A stretch of 64,000 nt of DNA from JAAYCI01 sp964370045 (GTDB lineage Bacteria > Bacillota > Clostridia > Oscillospirales > Ruminococcaceae). The notes beneath the pieces are model-generated. The model had not been told where the DNA came from, searched no databases, and saw only the letters and a program-made list of their open reading frames with translations. This document shows, one piece after another, positions 61,040 through 64,000 of the stretch. Each line of letters begins with the position of its first letter. Positions within the stretch are counted from its first letter, which is position 1. The position numbers and the translations under genes are program-made. The DNA is taken from positions 186,001-250,000 of the forward strand of contig CAYJGZ010000001.1 of assembly GCA_964370045.1 (NCBI GenBank). The letters are read 5' to 3'.

Positions 61040-61116
61040 AAAGATGTATGTGATGAAATGCAAAAGAAATTACTTTGGGTAATTTTGTGATGATATGATT
61101 TTAAGGAGAGAAGTAT

Positions 61117-61380
61117 ATGATAGTGAAACTGGTGAAAAAACCTGATGTGACCGAGCTTGCGGGCGAAAAGGTGATGGTGGACTTTGACAGCGGCAACTAC
61201 TTTATGCTAAAGGGTAGCGCAAATGCCATATGGGATAAAATGTATGATGGAGTGGACACACAGGAGATTGTGCGGCAGCTGCTGGAGGAGTATGAGGTGG
61301 AGGAAAGCGAGTGCCGCAGCAGCACCGAAAGCTTTTTTTACAAGTTAGAGGAGATGGGCTTTGTACAGCTGGTAAAGTAG
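61117..61380 (+). CDS. PqqD-like peptide-binding protein (RRE fold)
   Basis: 87 residues, full length for PqqD-like proteins. The pattern is typical: a leading strand, VMVDFDSGNYFMLKGSANAIWDKMYDGVDTQEIV with the conserved YFML...AxxIW core, and the winged-helix end EESECRSSTESFFYKLEEMGFVQ. Such domains recognise leader peptides for radical-SAM or other RiPP enzymes. Here no precursor or modifying enzyme is seen within reach; a two-component system and an ABC exporter are the neighbours. GGAGAG lies before ATG. Confidence 0.85.
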   Translation: MIVKLVKKPDVTELAGEKVMVDFDSGNYFMLKGSANAIWDKMYDGVDTQEIVRQLLEEYEVEESECRSSTESFFYKLEEMGFVQLVK

Positions 61381-61387
61381 GACGGGG

Positions 61388-62227
61388 CTAAGGACACTGC
61401 GGTAGCTGTATAAAAAAAGTACTGCCACTGCCGAGCGTGCTTTCGCACCATACTTTTCCGCCCTGCTTTTGTACGATGCCCTGCACTATGGACAGCCCAA
61501 GGCCTGTGCCGCCCTTGTAGGCGCTTTCGGCAGAAAGGGACGGGGTGCGTGCGGATGAGAGCGTGCTTGTGCGCTCGAAAATCTTTTCGAGCGCATCGCT
61601 CGGGATGCCTATGCCCTCGTCACGCACAAAAATATCCGCCGTGCCGTCGCCGTTGATGCGGTATCCCAGCGATATGGTGCTGTCTTGGGGAGAAAAACGC
61701 AGGGCGTTGTCGAAAAGATTGTCCAGCACACGCAACATGCGCACCGGGTCTACTTTGAGCAAAAGCTCGGAGCATGTGCCGAAATCACACGTTAGGCGGC
61801 GCTGTGCAAACTTTGCGTTCAGGCGCTGTGTGATGACGTACTCCTCCAAAAACGGTATGATGTCCAGCGTTTCAAGGTTCAGCTGAAAGCTTGGCGAATC
61901 AAGCGACATGAGAAAGTACAGCTCGTTTATGAGGTGCTCAAGAGCGGCTGTGCGCCTGTCCATTATTTCGATGAGCGGCCGGTGCTCCGAAGCGCACAGC
62001 GCATCGTCCGACAAAAGGCAGTCCACCGCGCTGCGCAGTGCGGTGGCTGGGGCACGAAGGTCGTGCGAAATGTTGGACAGCATTTCGATGCGCAGCTGCT
62101 CGGATACACGCAGCTGCTCGTTTAGCTGTGTGAGGCGGTGGTTTTGCTCCAAAAGGCGACGGGATAGTTCTTCTACCGTCTGAATGTCGGGCGGCTCGTA
62201 GGAGGCACGTGTTTTTTTTTCGCTCAT
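61388..62227 (-). CDS. Cytosolic sensor histidine kinase
   Basis: 279 residues with no membrane helix. A charged coiled coil (about 14-46) leads to the phosphoacceptor motif SNISHDLRAPATAL (His near 54). The GHKL ATPase domain follows, with DNLFDNALRFSP, VRDEGIGIP and GGTGLGLSIVQGIV. It presumably phosphorylates the regulator encoded just upstream (73 bp apart, same strand). How a kinase without a membrane sensor is controlled is unclear; a membrane partner, such as the divergent ABC transporter, is possible, as in antibiotic-peptide sensing modules. Its end lies eight bases from that of the convergent PqqD-like gene. Confidence 0.92.
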   Translation of the reverse strand: MSEKKTRASYEPPDIQTVEELSRRLLEQNHRLTQLNEQLRVSEQLRIEMLSNISHDLRAPATALRSAVDCLLSDDALCASEHRPLIEIMDRRTAALEHLINELYFLMSLDSPSFQLNLETLDIIPFLEEYVITQRLNAKFAQRRLTCDFGTCSELLLKVDPVRMLRVLDNLFDNALRFSPQDSTISLGYRINGDGTADIFVRDEGIGIPSDALEKIFERTSTLSSARTPSLSAESAYKGGTGLGLSIVQGIVQKQGGKVWCESTLGSGSTFFIQLPQCP

Positions 62228-62300
62228 AAGATAACCTCGTGTTTTTTTGGGGGCGCATATTTTGATGCGTACAATGTGAAAAAGGGCGCAAAGCGGATGC

Positions 62301-63002
62301 TTAGTTTCTGTCCTCGACAAAGTGATAGCCCTTGCCCCACACGGTTTCAATCATGTAGGAGATGTTTGTCGGGTGCTCCATTTTTTTGCGCAGGCGGGAG
62401 ATGCTCACCATTACCGCCTGGCGGTTTTCCGGCCGATAGCTGCCCCATATTTTTGTGCCCAGCTGCTCGAACGTGACGAGCTGTCGGGGCGAGGAGACAA
62501 GCATGTGCAAAAGCTCGTACTCTTGATTGGACAGCTGTAGGTCTTGCCCATCGCAAAAGGCGGCGTGCTTTATGACATCCACCTCTAAAGGCGGAAAGGA
62601 AAGCCGCAGGGGTGAGGGTGCTGTGGAGGGCGCGGTGGCGCTATTATGGCGGCGGATGTTTGCTATGATGCGTGCTTGCAACTCCGCAAGGCTGTACGGC
62701 TTTTGTATGTAGTCGTCTGCGCCCAGCATAAGCCCCTTTATGCGGGAGGCTTCGTCCGCCTTTCCTGTGAGAAAAAGCACGGGCGCCATGGTGTGCTTGC
62801 GAATCTCCGAAAGCGCATCAAAGCCGCTTGTCTCGGGCATCATTACATCCAGCAGAATGCAATCTGCGCCGTGCTGTGCGATAAGCTTTAGGCAGTCGCT
62901 TGCGCAGCGGGCGGTGTAAACTGTGTAGCCCTCTCGGGTGAAATATTTTTCGTTGATTTTAAGCACGTCCGCATCGTCGTCCACCATGATAAGAGTGTAC
63001 AT
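62301..63002 (-). CDS. OmpR-family response regulator
   Basis: 233 residues. The receiver domain (1-120) has VDDDADV, phospho-Asp in LLDVMMPETSG near 51, FLTGKAD and QKPYS; a Ser/Pro/Thr linker leads to a winged-helix domain (about 130-230) with LSNQEYELLHMLVSSP and the recognition helix NRQAVMVSISRLRKKM. ATG 63002 has AGGAGG nine bases upstream. It is cotranscribed with the kinase gene that follows and divergent from an ABC exporter, which is a natural candidate target. Confidence 0.94.
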   Translation of the reverse strand: MYTLIMVDDDADVLKINEKYFTREGYTVYTARCASDCLKLIAQHGADCILLDVMMPETSGFDALSEIRKHTMAPVLFLTGKADEASRIKGLMLGADDYIQKPYSLAELQARIIANIRRHNSATAPSTAPSPLRLSFPPLEVDVIKHAAFCDGQDLQLSNQEYELLHMLVSSPRQLVTFEQLGTKIWGSYRPENRQAVMVSISRLRKKMEHPTNISYMIETVWGKGYHFVEDRN

Positions 63003-63031
63003 TGTTTTCCTCCTACAAGTGATGTGTGTGG

Positions 63032-63106
63032 GGGAGTGGACACATATAGGTGGTTTAGAATACGCTAAGCATAGCAAAAAACTAAATCACTGCGTTTGTC
63101 CACGCC
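63032..63106. repeat. MITE-like repeat, short form
   Basis: Left end GGGAGTGGACACATATAGG, TGGTTTAGAATACG; right end CTAAATCACTGCG then TTTGTCCACGCCC. The palindrome has been replaced by a short AT-rich stretch. It lies between the regulator gene and the ABC exporter. Confidence 0.6.
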
Positions 63107-63244
63107 CGTGTGTAGAGTAGGCTTAATTTAATGGTACACTACTGAGTGTGTTTTATCAAGGTGGGGTGTGGACGCTGAAAGCAGACGTACAGCGTAAATA
63201 ATCGATGTGCACGACGGGTGATATAGGCTTTTTAGGAGGCAGTG

Positions 63245-64000
63245 ATGGGAAAATATATTGCGTTTATAAAAAACTGGCGCAATCAGATGACCTCGTTTAG
63301 GTGGATAATAGGACACGCAAAGCCATACATGCCAAAGCTGATGCTGGTGATACTGCTGGATTCGGCGGCGGCGGGTGTGTCGGTGGTTTTGGCGCTTATA
63401 ATGCGCAATATCGTGGATGTTGCCTCGGGCGGCGCACTGCCCACGGGCAGTATTGTGACATATGTGGCCATAGTGCTGCTCTCGCTACTGCTAAGGGCGA
63501 TTGTGGGAATTTTGGGCGCAGTGGTGAGGGAGCGATTTGCGTTTGGCATACGAAGCGGCGTTTACCGTGCGGTGCTGAACTCGCTTTACCGGGATGTTTC
63601 GTCCTATCACAGCGCAGATGTGGTGACCCGCCTGACCAGCGACATTGATGTGGTGGCAAGGGGAATTACGGAGGTGCTACCCAGCATTATATCGCTGCTT
63701 GTCACGTTTGTGGTGGCGTTTTTTGTGCTGGCGTCGATGGATGTAAGCTTTGCGCTGTTTGGGCTTGTTTTAGGGCCTGTGACCGCCTTGGTAAGTATTG
63801 TAATGGCGCGCAAGATGAAAAAAATACAAGCGAAGGTTCAGCAAAGTGAGTCTATGTACAAAGCAAGCTTGCAGGAAAATGTGGAAAACCTGCTGGTCGT
63901 CAAAGCGTTTGAAGCGCAGGAGAGCGCAAACGAGCGACTTTCACAGCTGAGGGAGGAGCGGCTGTACTGGATAAAAAAACGTCAGTATGTGAGCTCTGCC
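63245..64000 (+). CDS. ABC exporter, N-terminal membrane domain (3' end outside window)
   Basis: The frame is open from ATG 63245, with AGGAGG seven bases upstream, to the last base, 252 codons. It is the type I exporter membrane domain: helices at about 25-50, 65-90 and 135-185, the intracellular-loop motif VVTRLTSDIDVVARGITEVLP, and the later VQQSESMYKASLQENVENLLVVKAF coupling region. The ATPase part must follow beyond the window. It exports peptides, lipids or drugs; the adjacent two-component system and PqqD-like gene make a peptide substrate conceivable, no more than that. Confidence 0.88.
   Translation, partial: MGKYIAFIKNWRNQMTSFRWIIGHAKPYMPKLMLVILLDSAAAGVSVVLALIMRNIVDVASGGALPTGSIVTYVAIVLLSLLLRAIVGILGAVVRERFAFGIRSGVYRAVLNSLYRDVSSYHSADVVTRLTSDIDVVARGITEVLPSIISLLVTFVVAFFVLASMDVSFALFGLVLGPVTALVSIVMARKMKKIQAKVQQSESMYKASLQENVENLLVVKAFEAQESANERLSQLREERLYWIKKRQYVSSA

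Larger units (their letters stand above)
60769..61116. other. 348-bp spacer before the PqqD-like gene
   Basis: It has the terminator at 60865-60907, the promoter at 60938-60966 and a hairpin at 61009-61039. A 14-codon frame (from 60997) precedes and overlaps this hairpin, but there is no evidence that it is a precursor peptide. Confidence 0.5.

Noticed and set aside
60997..61041. 14-codon frame before the PqqD-like gene as a RiPP precursor
   Set aside because: It overlaps a hairpin, lacks a ribosome binding site and has no leader/core character.

Overview
The window looks like chromosomal DNA of an anaerobic Clostridia-type Bacillota. The evidence is a six-subunit Rnf complex in the order C-D-G-E-A-B, a single-chain bacterial-type glycyl-tRNA synthetase, BirA/BioY biotin control, AGGAGG-type ribosome binding sites with many GTG/TTG starts, and Sec-secreted Pro-Thr-Glu-rich surface proteins. 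No phage, plasmid, CRISPR, tRNA or rRNA was recognised. Genus cannot be assigned from the sequence alone.

Layout. 1-2.4 kb: 3' part of an FGGY sugar kinase followed by a class II aldolase. 2.5-8.3 kb: rnfCDGEAB on the minus strand, ended by a terminator shared with the aldolase. 8.4-9.7 kb: an unknown protein with a structured leader, a 47-residue membrane peptide and a RidA-like protein. 10-21.6 kb: SGNH hydrolase, gapA, a histidine-kinase-like protein without its phosphoacceptor His, cysE, a TVP38/DedA-like protein divergent from a DUF368 transporter, CYTH protein, bioY-birA with a BirA operator, TatD, and a sugar-ABC ATPase. 21.7-34.3 kb: AraC regulator, amidohydrolase, citrate synthase, membrane protein, HD-GYP response regulator downstream of a large hybrid histidine kinase, a PLP lyase/synthase and a DUF1638 protein. 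34.4-41.7 kb: metG, then ATP-grasp ligase, Asp/Glu racemase and glutamine-dependent asparagine synthetase in one orientation (candidate D-aspartate cell-wall cross-bridge module), an orphan Hpt protein and rpsT. 41.9-49.3 kb: four tandem paralogous secreted proteins. 49.6-64 kb: prfB, a RING-like zinc membrane protein, YihY, gamma carbonic anhydrase, proC, pgsA, a diguanylate cyclase, glyQS, a polyprenyl-phosphate sugar transferase, an orphan PqqD-like protein, a two-component system and the 5' part of an ABC exporter.

Threads across the window: energy conservation (Rnf, GAPDH, citrate synthase); envelope assembly (DUF368/TVP38, sugar transferase, PgsA, ligase-racemase-amidotransferase); cyclic-di-GMP and phosphorelay signalling (hybrid kinase, HD-GYP, GGDEF, Hpt). 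A dispersed palindromic MITE-like repeat sits in at least ten intergenic spaces. The points most worth follow-up are that repeat family, the four-gene secreted array with its shared promoter/operator and its C-termini that end just after SPQTG, the candidate D-Asp cross-bridge cluster, the His-less kinase and the structured leader at about 8.45 kb.
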